Shown piece after piece: positions 42,578 to 51,213 of a stretch of DNA of 59,803 bases (position 1 is its first letter; each line of letters starts with the position of its first letter). Made by a program: the position numbers and the translations under genes. Location of the stretch: the NCBI GenBank assembly GCA_017482345.1, contig JAFUNB010000022.1, forward strand, positions 1-59,803. The letters are read 5' to 3'. The DNA comes from Oscillibacter sp. Its GTDB lineage: Bacteria; Bacillota; Clostridia; Oscillospirales; Oscillospiraceae. The notes under the pieces were generated by a model that searched no databases, had not been told where the DNA came from, and was given only the letters and a program-made list of their open reading frames with translations.

Positions 42578-44224
42578 TTATTTCTCCTCGTTGGCGTAGG
42601 GCTCCAGGAAGGCGTGGAAGTGGCGCATGGGCAGGTTCTTACCCTTGACGATGCGCATGTTGGGAATGTTCTCACGGTCCTTGTACAGCTCGGAGACAGC
42701 CTCGATGACGTAGTCCAGATGCTCGCGGCTCAGCTGGCTGCGGTTGATGGCGAAACGGACCACGTTGCAGACCTCGGCCTGCTGCTCGGGAGTCTTCAGA
42801 TCGTACTCCATGGAGTAATCGCCCAGCTCGGAGGTGCGGATGCCGTAACGGCGGATCAGCTCGATGGAGAAGCCCTGGCCGGCAAAGGACTCGTGGCCGC
42901 GCTTGCCATCGAAGAACTGGGTCATGTCGATATAGACGCCGTGGCCGCCAGCGGGCAGGATGACGCCCTTGACGCCGGCCTTGTAGAAGCCCTCGGCCAG
43001 ATAGTTGCACTGGGAGATGCGGTCGTGCAGATAGTGGAAGTTGCAGGACTCCTTCAGACCGACGGCCAGAGCCATCATGTCACGGCCGGACATGCCGCCG
43101 TAGGAGTCGTTGCCGAAGCAGGAGATCTGCTTCACCTTCAGGCGGACGCCCACGTCGAAGGTCACGTTGCCGTCGGCGTCGAAGTCGGAGAAGTTCTTCC
43201 AGAACAGACCCTTGTCGCGGAAGGCCAGCATACCGCCCATGTTGGCGTGGCCGTCCTTCTTGGCGGACATGCAGAACACGTCGCAGTAGGAGAACATCTC
43301 AGTGGCGATCTCAGCGATGGACTTATCCTCGTAGCCGTCCTCGTTCATCTTGATGAAGTAGGCGTTCTCGGCCCAGCGGGCAACGTCCAGGACGTAGGGG
43401 ATGTTGTACTTGTGGGCGATCTCGGCGGTGGCGCGGATGTTGGCCATGGACACGGCCTGGCCGCAGACAGGGTTGTTGGTGATGCAGGAGAACACCAGAG
43501 GCACGTTCTCGGGACCGACGCCCTGGATCAGCTGCTCCAGCTTCTCCAGATCCATGTTGCCCTTGAACGGGTTTTTCTCATAGCGGCCGCCCTCGGGAAC
43601 TTCGTACAGCAGCTCCTTGTTGTACAGGTTGCGGGGGATGGAGCCCATCTGCTTGATGTTGCCCTCGGTGGTGTCGAAGTGGCCGTTGGAGGGGATGGTG
43701 AACACCTTGCCGGGGTGGCGCTCGGCCAGGATCTTCTTGACGATCTCCATCAGGACGGACTCAGCGGCGCGGCCCTGCTGGATGATGAAGGAGTTGGGGC
43801 GCTCCATCTGAGCGGCGCCGCCGTTGAACAGGCCGCCCTCATACTCACACAGGTACAGCTCATCCATCAGACGGTCAACGTCCTTGCAGCCGGTGCGGAT
43901 CAGATCGATGGCGTTCTTCCAGTTCTGCTCGCCGCCGCGCTCGAAAATGTCGCGGAAGGCGTCCAGCAGAACGTAGTAGCCGTTGTTGCGGCCGTAGGCC
44001 TCGTCGCCCAGCATCAGCGCGGACCACTGCACGTCGGTCATGGCGGTGGTGCCGGAGTCGGACAGCATGTCGACAGTCAGCATGCCGGCGGGGAAGGCGA
44101 ACTCATTATAGTGGGTGGAAGCCAGTGCACGCTCGCGCTGCTCGACGGTGACCTCGGGCAGGTGACGGACTGCATAGGTGTAGGAATGGGGAGTTGCTGC
44201 TTTCAGGGGATACTGCTTTGCCAT
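42578..44224 (-). CDS. tnaA: Tryptophanase-like beta-eliminating lyase
   Basis: A 548-residue PLP enzyme of the tryptophanase/tyrosine phenol-lyase family. The PLP-lysine segment is MSAKKDGHANMGG, which has the Ala form seen in tryptophanase (tyrosine phenol-lyase usually has SGKKD). Other conserved pieces: FNGGAAQMERPNSFIIQQGRA cut as FNGGAAQMERP, IPSNGHFDTTEGNI and ITNNPVCGQAVS. It should split tryptophan to indole, pyruvate and ammonia. It is about 75 residues longer than E. coli TnaA (471), so another substrate is not excluded. GGAGGTAA precedes ATG 44224. Confidence 0.82.
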   Translation of the reverse strand: MAKQYPLKAATPHSYTYAVRHLPEVTVEQRERALASTHYNEFAFPAGMLTVDMLSDSGTTAMTDVQWSALMLGDEAYGRNNGYYVLLDAFRDIFERGGEQNWKNAIDLIRTGCKDVDRLMDELYLCEYEGGLFNGGAAQMERPNSFIIQQGRAAESVLMEIVKKILAERHPGKVFTIPSNGHFDTTEGNIKQMGSIPRNLYNKELLYEVPEGGRYEKNPFKGNMDLEKLEQLIQGVGPENVPLVFSCITNNPVCGQAVSMANIRATAEIAHKYNIPYVLDVARWAENAYFIKMNEDGYEDKSIAEIATEMFSYCDVFCMSAKKDGHANMGGMLAFRDKGLFWKNFSDFDADGNVTFDVGVRLKVKQISCFGNDSYGGMSGRDMMALAVGLKESCNFHYLHDRISQCNYLAEGFYKAGVKGVILPAGGHGVYIDMTQFFDGKRGHESFAGQGFSIELIRRYGIRTSELGDYSMEYDLKTPEQQAEVCNVVRFAINRSQLSREHLDYVIEAVSELYKDRENIPNMRIVKGKNLPMRHFHAFLEPYANEEK

Positions 44225-44378
44225 AATCTGTTACCTCCATTATGTGGGTGCATAGCACCGGATAAAATCAGAGGATACCCCGGTCGTCGAAAGCAGAAGC
44301 CCCCTGCCTTGCGCCTAGCGGACAGTATCGTGCACGGAGCCGGACAGCTGCTTCGCTGCCCCGGATCTGTGCAGGATA

Positions 44379-44407
44379 ATTTTATCAGACCAAAAAAATA
44401 TTGTCAA
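44379..44407 (-). promoter_or_regulatory. Promoter of the tryptophanase gene
   Basis: Minus strand TTGACA (44407-44402), a 17-bp spacer and TAAAAT (44384-44379). The ~145-base leader to the ATG contains a hairpin GGTGC-TAT-GCACC near the ribosome site and a G/C-rich structured part (44262-44365); no Trp-containing leader peptide is seen. Confidence 0.8.
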
Positions 44408-44515
44408 CAAAAACGGGGTAAAACAGAGGGCATACCGAAAAAACCACACGAAATGCAAAGATTTTAGTGAAAAACAAGCGTTACGATCGAATAAAAAATT
44501 ATTGCAATGAGAATT

Positions 44516-44527
44516 AATTGCGCAATT
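44516..44527. promoter_or_regulatory. 12-bp palindrome over the regulator's -35
   Basis: AATTGCGCAATT overlaps the -35 of the 44599 gene and sits in the divergent region shared with tryptophanase. A candidate operator for the YheO-like regulator, not proven. Confidence 0.4.
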
Positions 44528-44554
44528 GACAAAAAATTTCTCGCAAACTATAAT
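44526..44554 (+). promoter_or_regulatory. Consensus promoter of the YheO-like regulator
   Basis: TTGACA (44526-44531), 17 bp and TATAAT (44549-44554): a perfect sigma-A promoter. Confidence 0.9.
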
Positions 44555-44598
44555 GAATACATGCAATCATTCTCACGCTGAAAAAGGAGGGGACCACT

Positions 44599-45297
44599 GT
44601 GGCCTGTGCATTGCTGCAGCAGTATGTGAAGCTGGTGGAATTTCTGGGATATGCCCTGGGGCCGTCCTATGAGATCGCCCTGCACGACCTGACGGAAAAG
44701 GACAAGAGCATCATCGCCATCGCCAACAGCCATATCAGCGGCAGGGAAGTGGGTGCGCCGCTGACCAACGTGGCCCTCAGCATCCTGCGGGATAAGAGCT
44801 ATGAACAGATGGATTACCGGGTGAATTGCTACGGCGTGTCCGTCAACGGCAAGGATCTGCGCTCCAGTACGCTGTATATTAAGGACGGCGGTGAGCTGGT
44901 GGGTATGCTGTGTATCAATTTTGACGACAGCGGCTACCGGGACATCAGCAACCAGCTGATGAGCCTGTGCCATCCGGATATTTTTGTGAACGATCTGGCC
45001 AGCCGAACGGGAAAGACGGTCTGGCCGGAGGCTGCTGCTCCGGTTCCGGAGCAGTTCCACGCCACGGCAGACGCGGCTGCGGCGGACGCCATCGGCCGGG
45101 AGCTGGAGCGGTTGGGCGTGACGGCAGACCGCCTGACGTCGGAGGAGCGGTATCAGATCATCGCCAGCCTGGAGGCCGGCGGCACCTTCCTGATGAAGGG
45201 CGCGGTGAAGGATGTGGCGGCGGGGCTGCACTGTTCCCAGGCCAGCGTCTACCGGTACCTGAACCGGCTGAAGCAGGAGAAAAACGAACAGAAATGA
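44599..45297 (+). CDS. YheO/DauR-like transcriptional regulator
   Basis: A 232-residue regulator. The N-terminal half (about 8-115; GPSYEIALHDL, IKDGGELVGMLCINFDD) is a YheO-type PAS-like sensor and the C-terminal part (about 165-225; VKDVAAGLHCSQASVYRYL) a helix-turn-helix. E. coli DauR represses amino-acid catabolism. The gene is divergent from tryptophanase with a shared 370-bp regulatory region, so it very likely controls it in response to an amino acid or product. GTG 44599 has AAAGGAGG upstream. A family-consistent length. Confidence 0.87.
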   Translation: MACALLQQYVKLVEFLGYALGPSYEIALHDLTEKDKSIIAIANSHISGREVGAPLTNVALSILRDKSYEQMDYRVNCYGVSVNGKDLRSSTLYIKDGGELVGMLCINFDDSGYRDISNQLMSLCHPDIFVNDLASRTGKTVWPEAAAPVPEQFHATADAAAADAIGRELERLGVTADRLTSEERYQIIASLEAGGTFLMKGAVKDVAAGLHCSQASVYRYLNRLKQEKNEQK

Positions 45298-45301
45298 GAC
45301 A

Positions 45302-45330
45302 GAGAACGGGCCTTGGCCCGTTCTTTTTTG
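45302..45330 (+). terminator. Terminator of the YheO-like gene
   Basis: AGAACGGG / CCCGTTCT with a 6-nt loop and T6. Confidence 0.88.
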
Positions 45331-45371
45331 CGTTTCCGGATAAAAATTCCGCCTCCGGCGGGAATTGACTG

Positions 45372-45400
45372 TTGCCGGAAAAACCTTGAATATGTATAAT
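45372..45400 (+). promoter_or_regulatory. Promoter of the DUF1576 gene
   Basis: TTGCCG (45372-45377), a 17-bp spacer and TATAAT (45395-45400). Confidence 0.75.
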
Positions 45401-45447
45401 GAAAACATGATAATAAGCTGAGAGACCGTTTTTGAGGGGGAACCACA

Positions 45448-46944
45448 TTGCCGCATACAGAACAGAGATTTGACAAAATTTTCCCTGCCACCATCGCGTT
45501 TTCTGCCGCCCTGGTGATCCTGGGCCTGCTGCTGGACGATCCGGCGAAGATCCCGCAGGGCCTTTATAACATCATCACCATGCAGGACCTGCTGATCACC
45601 GACTATGTGTATATCGCCGGCCCTGGTGCTGCGCTGATCAACGCGGCGTTGGTGACGGTTATCTCCATCAGCATCATCCGGTTTACGGGAGATCCCTACA
45701 ATGGCTTTACCATTGTGGAGGTGGGTTTGATGGCAGGCTTCTCCCTGTTTGGCAAGAACGTTGTCAATATCTGGCCCATCATCTTCGGCACCTGGCTGTA
45801 TGCCCGCTATCAGCGGGAGCCGTTTGCCAAGTACGCCTCCGTGGCGTTGCTGGCTACCTCTCTCGCTCCCATGGTCAGCTACATGGCACTGGGCAGCGTC
45901 CATGCCAGTCTCCCCCTGGGCGCGGCCACCGGCATTCTCATCGGTTTTGTCCTGCCGTCCCTGTCCGCCTACACCTATAAGGTGCAGAACGGTATGAACC
46001 TCTATAACATGGGTTTTGCCTGCGGTCTGTTTGCCATGATGACCGTTCCTCTCATGACGGCGGCCGGAGACAAGCCGGATTCCGCCCTGTATTGGGCAAC
46101 GGGCTACAATTTCCGCCTCTCCGTGGCGATCGGCGCAATCTGTGTGCTGTGTATTCTGGTGGGTTTCTTCGGCACGAAGCTGCCTGTCTGGGCTGTGTGG
46201 GCCGGCTACCGCCGCCTGCTCTCCACCACGGGCCGCGCGCCCAGCGACTATCTGCGTATGTTCGGCAGCGGCCCGGTGCTGGTGAATATCGGCGTCAACG
46301 GCTTTATCAGCATCGCCTATGTGCTGCTGGTGGGCGGCGACCTGAACGGCCCCACGCTGGGCGGCATTTTCACCATCATGGGATTCTCCGCCTTCGGCAA
46401 GCACGCCATGAACATCATTCCCGTCATGCTGGGTATTGCATTGGGCGGCGCGTGTTCGGTGCATACGCCGGCCTATCCGTCCCTGCAGCTGGCGGGTCTC
46501 TTCGGCACCACGCTGGCTCCCATTGCCGGCCACTTCGGCTGGCCTGCCGGTATTCTGGCAGGCTTTATCCACTCCGGTCTGGTGCTGCAGACCGGCGGCC
46601 CTGTGGCGGGACTGAACCTGTATAACAACGGCTTCTCCGGCGGCCTCATCGCCATCGTTCTCTATCCTACCATCACGGCCATCTGGAAGCACCGCCGTCC
46701 CACCCTCCGCGACGAGGATTACTACGACCTCTTCGAGGAGACGGCGCCCATCGATACGTCTTTCCTGCACAAGGAGCCCAAGGGTGTTCCTCACACCGAC
46801 CACGAAGCGCACCCGGAGCATCACAGTATCTGGGATACGCCGGAGTCTCTCCTGCAGGAGGATGACGCGCCGGAGGGCAGCGAGCTGCACATTTCCACCG
46901 ATCAACCCGCCGGCGAACTGGAGTACACAGAACTTCAAGACTAA
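45448..46944 (+). CDS. DUF1576 polytopic membrane protein
   Basis: A 498-residue protein with about twelve membrane helices and a ~75-residue acidic, His-rich cytoplasmic tail. Internal two-fold symmetry is visible: GLMAGFSLFGKNVVNIWPII in the first half matches TIMGFSAFGKHAMNIIPVML in the second, and GMNLYNMGFACGL matches GLNLYNNGFSGGL. This is the DUF1576 pattern, a family of presumed transporters without a known substrate. TTG 45448 is the likely start, with GAGGGGG upstream and no better in-frame codon. Confidence 0.8.
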   Translation: MPHTEQRFDKIFPATIAFSAALVILGLLLDDPAKIPQGLYNIITMQDLLITDYVYIAGPGAALINAALVTVISISIIRFTGDPYNGFTIVEVGLMAGFSLFGKNVVNIWPIIFGTWLYARYQREPFAKYASVALLATSLAPMVSYMALGSVHASLPLGAATGILIGFVLPSLSAYTYKVQNGMNLYNMGFACGLFAMMTVPLMTAAGDKPDSALYWATGYNFRLSVAIGAICVLCILVGFFGTKLPVWAVWAGYRRLLSTTGRAPSDYLRMFGSGPVLVNIGVNGFISIAYVLLVGGDLNGPTLGGIFTIMGFSAFGKHAMNIIPVMLGIALGGACSVHTPAYPSLQLAGLFGTTLAPIAGHFGWPAGILAGFIHSGLVLQTGGPVAGLNLYNNGFSGGLIAIVLYPTITAIWKHRRPTLRDEDYYDLFEETAPIDTSFLHKEPKGVPHTDHEAHPEHHSIWDTPESLLQEDDAPEGSELHISTDQPAGELEYTELQD

Positions 46945-46947
46945 AAG

Positions 46948-46980
46948 AAAAACGCCTCCGTCACGACGGAGGCGTTTTTG
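46948..46980. terminator. Bidirectional terminator
   Basis: AAAAACGCCTCCGT / ACGGAGGCGTTTTT with a short loop between convergent genes. Confidence 0.9.
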
Positions 46981-46983
46981 CGC

Positions 46984-47457
46984 TTATTTTCGGTTGTTGG
47001 GCATCTCCTTGCGAATGGCCTGACGGAGAATGTCCTGCCCCTCGGGAGAGCGAAGCACGTCCAGCACCACGGAACGGATCATGGTCTGGAAGGACTTGCT
47101 GTTCACCAGGGCGCTGAACACGGCGCCATCGCCGCTGCCGCCCTCGGACTGGGCCACCACCACGGGGGCGGCGGGCTTTTTAGGAGCGGGAGCGGGGACG
47201 GGATCCGGCTCGGTATAGGCCTTCTCCAGCCAGCTCAGCTCGCCGGCGCCACGCTCATCCACCTCGCCGCGGAGGTAGGGGAGGGAGACGTTAAAGAAGG
47301 CGGCCAGCTTCTTCTGCTGGTCCAGAGAGGGAGTCTGGCGGCCGGTCTCAAACTTTTCCGGCGCCATTCTGGGAAATCCCAGTGCGGAGGCCAGAGCGGG
47401 GCGGCTGAGGTTTTTTTCCGTGCGCAGAGCCTCGATGCGCTGTGCCATCGTTACCAT
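46984..47457 (-). CDS. XRE-family DNA-binding protein
   Basis: A 157-residue protein. Residues ~3-70 form a Cro/CI helix-turn-helix (LSRPALASALGFPRMAPEKF); a Pro/Ala-rich linker follows, then a helical C-terminal segment (SALVNSKSFQTMIRSVVLDV). ATG 47457 is chosen because AAGGAGG lies 10 bp upstream. It is the third gene of the SCP2-like/aminotransferase operon (5 bp after the aminotransferase stop), so it may regulate that operon. Confidence 0.82.
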   Translation of the reverse strand: MVTMAQRIEALRTEKNLSRPALASALGFPRMAPEKFETGRQTPSLDQQKKLAAFFNVSLPYLRGEVDERGAGELSWLEKAYTEPDPVPAPAPKKPAAPVVVAQSEGGSGDGAVFSALVNSKSFQTMIRSVVLDVLRSPEGQDILRQAIRKEMPNNRK

Positions 47458-47462
47458 GAAAT

Positions 47463-48719
47463 TCAATCCTCCTTGGGGTGACGCTGCCGGACGATGGAGA
47501 AGGCCTCCTCAGCCACGGCGATGGTTTCGGCGATGTCCTCGTCAGAGAGGGCATAGTTGATAAAGTGATTGTGGTGGGTGGTGAAGAACACGCCCCGCTT
47601 GACGCACTCGGCGATCCACTCCTGATGGAGCATGAGGCTGGGATCGTCAGCCAGCCGCAGATAGAACAGGCTGGGCATGCCGGTGACATGGAGATCGAAG
47701 CCGTACTTCCGGCCGGCGGCGATCATGCCGTCGCCCAGCTTTTTGCCCTTTTCGTTGAGGATCCTGGGAAGATCCAGCTTTTTCATCTTCTCGATGCAGG
47801 CAATGCCGGCGGCGAAGGGTACGGCGCTCATCCAGTAGCTGCCGGTGTAGCTCATGCCAGAAACGGTGTTCTTCAGGAAATCCTTGCCGCACAGGGCGGA
47901 GACGTTGTAGCCGTTGGCCAGCGCCTTGCAGAAGCAGATGAGATCCGCCTCGAAACCAAAGTAGTGGTCGCTGCCCTTCAGGTCGATGCGCCAGCCGGCG
48001 CGAACGTCGTCCACAATGAGGATGGTCTCATTGTCGGTGCACAGCTTGCGCACCTTCTGCCAGAAGCCCTCGGCGGGCAGCACGTTGTCGGCGAAGTTTC
48101 CGTGCATGTAGGGCTGGCCGATGACAGCGGCGATCTGGCCCTTGTAGCGGTCAAACAGCTCCGCCAGCGCGTCGAAGTCGTTCCAGTCCACATACAGGTT
48201 GTGCATGACGTCCTCTTCGATGACGCCGGAATAGTCGATCTTCTGGGTCCAGGGAGAGACACCGTGGTAGTAGCCCTTGAAGAAGACGATCTTCTTGCGG
48301 TGGGTATGGGCGCGGGCGGTCATGATGGCCAGGGTGGTGACGTCGTTGCCGTTTTTGGCGAAGAAGGCCCAGTCGGCGCACGCCACGGTGTCCACCAGCA
48401 GCTCGGCAAAGTCGATCATCTTGGTGGTGGGAACGGTGACGCAGTCGGCGATTTCCCGCTGCCTGCGGGCGGCCTCGTCCACATCGGGATCGTGGTAGCC
48501 CAGAATGTTGGGGCCGTAGCCGCACATGTAGTCGATCATGCGGTTGCCGTCCAGATCCCAGAAATAGCTGCCCTGAGCCCGGGAGGAGAACATGGGCCAT
48601 GCCTCGATGGGGGTGTAGCAGCCCTCTGCGGGGCCCTGGTGGCCGTAGATACCGGAGGGGATGACGTTGCAGGCCCGGCGCAGAGCTTCACGGCTCTTGG
48701 AATAGTCGTTGATCTTCAT
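47463..48719 (-). CDS. Class III aminotransferase, GSA-aminomutase-like
   Basis: A 418-residue fold-type I PLP enzyme close to glutamate-1-semialdehyde 2,1-aminomutase. Seen: YMCGYGPNILGYHDPDVDEA, PLP-phosphate region FAKNGNDVTTLA, VDDVRAGWRIDL (where GSAM usually has DEVxxGFR) and the PLP-lysine segment ICFCKALANGYNVSALCG. The altered DDVRAGW and the absence of any other heme gene argue against a role in heme synthesis; it may be an amine or amino-acid aminotransferase/aminomutase. It forms an operon with an SCP2-like protein and an XRE regulator. Confidence 0.82.
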   Translation of the reverse strand: MKINDYSKSREALRRACNVIPSGIYGHQGPAEGCYTPIEAWPMFSSRAQGSYFWDLDGNRMIDYMCGYGPNILGYHDPDVDEAARRQREIADCVTVPTTKMIDFAELLVDTVACADWAFFAKNGNDVTTLAIMTARAHTHRKKIVFFKGYYHGVSPWTQKIDYSGVIEEDVMHNLYVDWNDFDALAELFDRYKGQIAAVIGQPYMHGNFADNVLPAEGFWQKVRKLCTDNETILIVDDVRAGWRIDLKGSDHYFGFEADLICFCKALANGYNVSALCGKDFLKNTVSGMSYTGSYWMSAVPFAAGIACIEKMKKLDLPRILNEKGKKLGDGMIAAGRKYGFDLHVTGMPSLFYLRLADDPSLMLHQEWIAECVKRGVFFTTHHNHFINYALSDEDIAETIAVAEEAFSIVRQRHPKED

Positions 48720-48733
48720 ACTGCAGCTCCTCC

Positions 48734-49489
48734 TTATGCCAGATACAGGGCCACGCGGTCCAGAATACGGTTGATGTTGTCGATCATGGAGATCATACCG
48801 CCGATGCGGACCTGACCCTGACCCACGGCGGCGATGGCGTTCACGTTGCCGTCAAACAGATCCCGGGCCAGATGCATGCCCTGGAACTCCATGTAGGCCA
48901 TGTACTTCTCCGGCGCGTGGTGGATGGCGGTGAGGCGGTGATTGCGGCACAGGAGCGTGGCAGCGGGGCCATCGATAATGGCCAGCTTTGCGGCGCCGTC
49001 CACGATGTTGGAGGCGGAGAACTGGCCCACCTTGTCCTCGTTGGCGATCTGGGCGATGGCCTCGGCGATGACGTGGAACATGATGGTGGTGGAGATGCGG
49101 AAGAATTCGGGATCCTGCAGATCTGCCGGCTCCGGACGCAGATAGGCGCTCAGCCGGTCGGTCAGCTTGGTGAAGCGCTTCAGCAGGAAGCTGATCTTGG
49201 AAAAGCCCTTGGTGGGGATGGGGGTGACGGTGCCGTCGATGAGTCCGTTGAACTTCTCGCAGGAGGCGAAGGGGAGCTTCACCTGGCAGCGGTCGGTGCC
49301 GGGCACCATGCGAGCCTTGCCGCCGCCGATAAACAGCGTGGCCTCCGGGCCGCCCTTGACGGAGAAGCCGATGGAGACCTGCTGGCCCTCAATGAGCTTG
49401 GCGGCCTCGGGATCCAACTCGCACAGATAGGGGATAGCACCCAGAATGGCAAACAGATTGATGTATGCCAGGGTTCTTGCGTCGTTCAT
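48734..49489 (-). CDS. SCP2-like conserved protein, function unknown
   Basis: A 251-residue soluble protein. The N-terminal ~110 residues (IGFSVKGGPEATLFIGGGKAR, PFASCEKFNGLIDGT) resemble the SCP2 sterol/lipid-carrier fold; the C-terminal part (ISTTIMFHVIAEAIAQIANE, YMAYMEFQGMHLARDLFDGN) is helical and unassigned. No catalytic motif is seen. ATG 49489 has AGGAGGG upstream. First gene of an operon with the GSA-like aminotransferase (14 bp gap). It could present a hydrophobic ligand to that enzyme; this is speculation. Confidence 0.6.
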   Translation of the reverse strand: MNDARTLAYINLFAILGAIPYLCELDPEAAKLIEGQQVSIGFSVKGGPEATLFIGGGKARMVPGTDRCQVKLPFASCEKFNGLIDGTVTPIPTKGFSKISFLLKRFTKLTDRLSAYLRPEPADLQDPEFFRISTTIMFHVIAEAIAQIANEDKVGQFSASNIVDGAAKLAIIDGPAATLLCRNHRLTAIHHAPEKYMAYMEFQGMHLARDLFDGNVNAIAAVGQGQVRIGGMISMIDNINRILDRVALYLA

Positions 49490-49526
49490 AATGTCCCTCC
49501 TGAAATTTGTTGTTGCATTACAATTC

Positions 49527-49555
49527 AGTATACAGGGAATCGGCGGAAAGCGCAA
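49527..49555 (-). promoter_or_regulatory. Promoter of the SCP2-aminotransferase operon
   Basis: Minus strand TTGCGC (49555-49550), a 17-bp spacer and TATACT (49532-49527). Confidence 0.75.
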
Positions 49556-49568
49556 GAACGGAGAAACA

Positions 49569-49637
49569 GGCCTGCCGAAAAACGGCAGGCCCGACTGCAT
49601 AAAAAAACAGGACCGAGCCGCAATCTCGGTCCTGTTT
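49569..49637 (-). terminator. Double terminator of the NhaC-like gene
   Basis: First hairpin AAACAGGACCGAG / CTCGGTCCTGTTT (49605-49637) with a T7 run on the minus strand, then a second hairpin GCCTGCCG / CGGCAGGC (49569-49591). Confidence 0.85.
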
Positions 49638-49683
49638 GCCGGGGGAAAAGAGGGGAAGAGGGGAAAACGTAAAGTGGGGGAAA

Positions 49684-51030
49684 TTACTTGCCCAGAGCAG
49701 CCTTCTTCTCGGCAACCTTGGACTCAGCGCAGTCATACTCCCAGTTCCAGGGGTCCTTCCGGCAGGCACCATCGGCGAAGGGGATGAAGGTGGACAGGAT
49801 GGCGAAGACGCCCAGCAGGAAGCAGTACCACAGGTAAGGGATGATGTCCACGGGGGAAATGTTCAGACCGTAAGTAGCAGCCAGGGTGCAGGCCAGCAGG
49901 GTCTGACCGCCGTGAGGCAGGATACCCTGGATGACGCAGGACCACAGGTCCAGCAGAGAGGCGGTACGGCGAGGATCGATGTTGTACTCGCGGCTCACGT
50001 TGTTGGCGATGGGGTTGGCAATGATGATGGCCACGGTGTTGTTGGTGGTGGCAGCATCCAGGACGCTGACCAGAGCGGCAATGCCGAACTGAGCGGACTT
50101 GTTGCCCTTCATGAAGCCCTGCAGCTTATTGACCAGCCAGACAAGGCCGCCCTGCTCCTTGATCATCTCGGTCATACCACCGATCAGGAAAGCCAGATAG
50201 AAGCTCTGGTCCATGCCGGTGATACCGGACCAGATGTTCTCAGCGAACTCGATGATGGTGATGGAGCCGGTGACGACGCCAACGAGGCCGGCGACAGCGA
50301 TGCCCAGAGCCATGACAACCATGACGTCCATGCCGATCATGGCCAGAACCAGAACTGCCAGATAGGGGATAACCTTCAGCAGGTTGTAGGACAGATCGCC
50401 CATGGTGGGAACGACCTCGGGACGGCCGAAGATGCACAGAGCAACGATGGTGAGGATAGCGGCGGGCAGAGCGATCAGGAAGTTCAGACGGAACTTATCC
50501 TTCATTTCAACGTTCTGGCCGCGGGCAGCAGCGATGGTGGTGTCAGAGATGAAGGACAGGTTATCACCGAACATAGCGCCGCCGACGACAGCGCCCAGCA
50601 GCATGACCATGTTCAGGTTGGCCTTCTCAGCAACGCCGACAGCGATGGGGGTAACAGCGGCGATGGTGCCCATGGAGGTACCGCAGGCGGTAGACATCAG
50701 GCAGGAAATGATGAACAGACCGGCCAGCAGCAGGCTGGGGGGAACCAGGGACAGGCCCAGGTTGACGACGGAGTCACGGCCGCCCATGGCGGTGGCGACA
50801 GAAGAGAATGCACCGGACAGAGCGAAGATCATCAGCATGATCAGAACGCCTTCTTCACCGGCGCCCTTTGCGAAGACAGAGAACTTCTCGCTGACCTTGC
50901 CCTTACCGAAGGCAAAGGTCATGGCTACGGCGCACAGAGTAGCGGAAACCATGGGGAAACCGCACAGGAACAGCACCATCATGACGACGAACGGAGTCAG
51001 GGACCAACCGTTTGCTTTTTTGATTTCCAT
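49684..51030 (-). CDS. NhaC-superfamily carrier, possible methionine transporter
   Basis: A 448-residue membrane protein with 10-12 helices. Family motifs: SCLMSTACGTSMGTIAAVTPI, cut here as STACGTSMGTIAAV, GAMFGDNLSFISDTTIAAA and DAATTNNTVAIIIANP. Members exchange Na+ for H+ or for an organic acid (malate/lactate), and the MetT branch is a predicted methionine transporter. Standing directly after a methionine gamma-lyase gene, methionine uptake is a reasonable guess; simple Na+/H+ antiport cannot be excluded. ATG 51030 has AAGGAG upstream. Confidence 0.82.
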   Translation of the reverse strand: MEIKKANGWSLTPFVVMMVLFLCGFPMVSATLCAVAMTFAFGKGKVSEKFSVFAKGAGEEGVLIMLMIFALSGAFSSVATAMGGRDSVVNLGLSLVPPSLLLAGLFIISCLMSTACGTSMGTIAAVTPIAVGVAEKANLNMVMLLGAVVGGAMFGDNLSFISDTTIAAARGQNVEMKDKFRLNFLIALPAAILTIVALCIFGRPEVVPTMGDLSYNLLKVIPYLAVLVLAMIGMDVMVVMALGIAVAGLVGVVTGSITIIEFAENIWSGITGMDQSFYLAFLIGGMTEMIKEQGGLVWLVNKLQGFMKGNKSAQFGIAALVSVLDAATTNNTVAIIIANPIANNVSREYNIDPRRTASLLDLWSCVIQGILPHGGQTLLACTLAATYGLNISPVDIIPYLWYCFLLGVFAILSTFIPFADGACRKDPWNWEYDCAESKVAEKKAALGK

Positions 51031-51127
51031 AATTTTCTCCTTCTCATAAATGTACACTTGATCAGTTGGAACACTTGGGGATCTCTTGTCAGAGATATAA
51101 GCGTTTTCCTCTCCCACTGCTTCTTAC

Positions 51128-51136
51128 ATTATATCA
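51128..51136 (-). promoter_or_regulatory. Extended -10 promoter of the NhaC-like gene
   Basis: Minus strand TGA-TATAAT (-10 at 51133-51128). The ~90-base leader contains a small hairpin ATCTCT-GACA-AGAGAT. Read-through from the gamma-lyase gene is also possible, as only a weak AT-rich hairpin lies between them. Confidence 0.5.
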
Positions 51137-51213
51137 CGCGACGGGGGGTGTGCGATAGTCGCTTGATGTAAAACTGAAACGCAAAAAATTGTAAGGATTA
51201 TACAAAAATGCGA

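Noticed and set aside
47463-48719. hemL (glutamate-1-semialdehyde aminomutase of heme synthesis)
   Set aside because: The family is right, but the DDVRAGW change, the SCP2-like/XRE neighbours and the lack of heme genes make this specific name unsafe.
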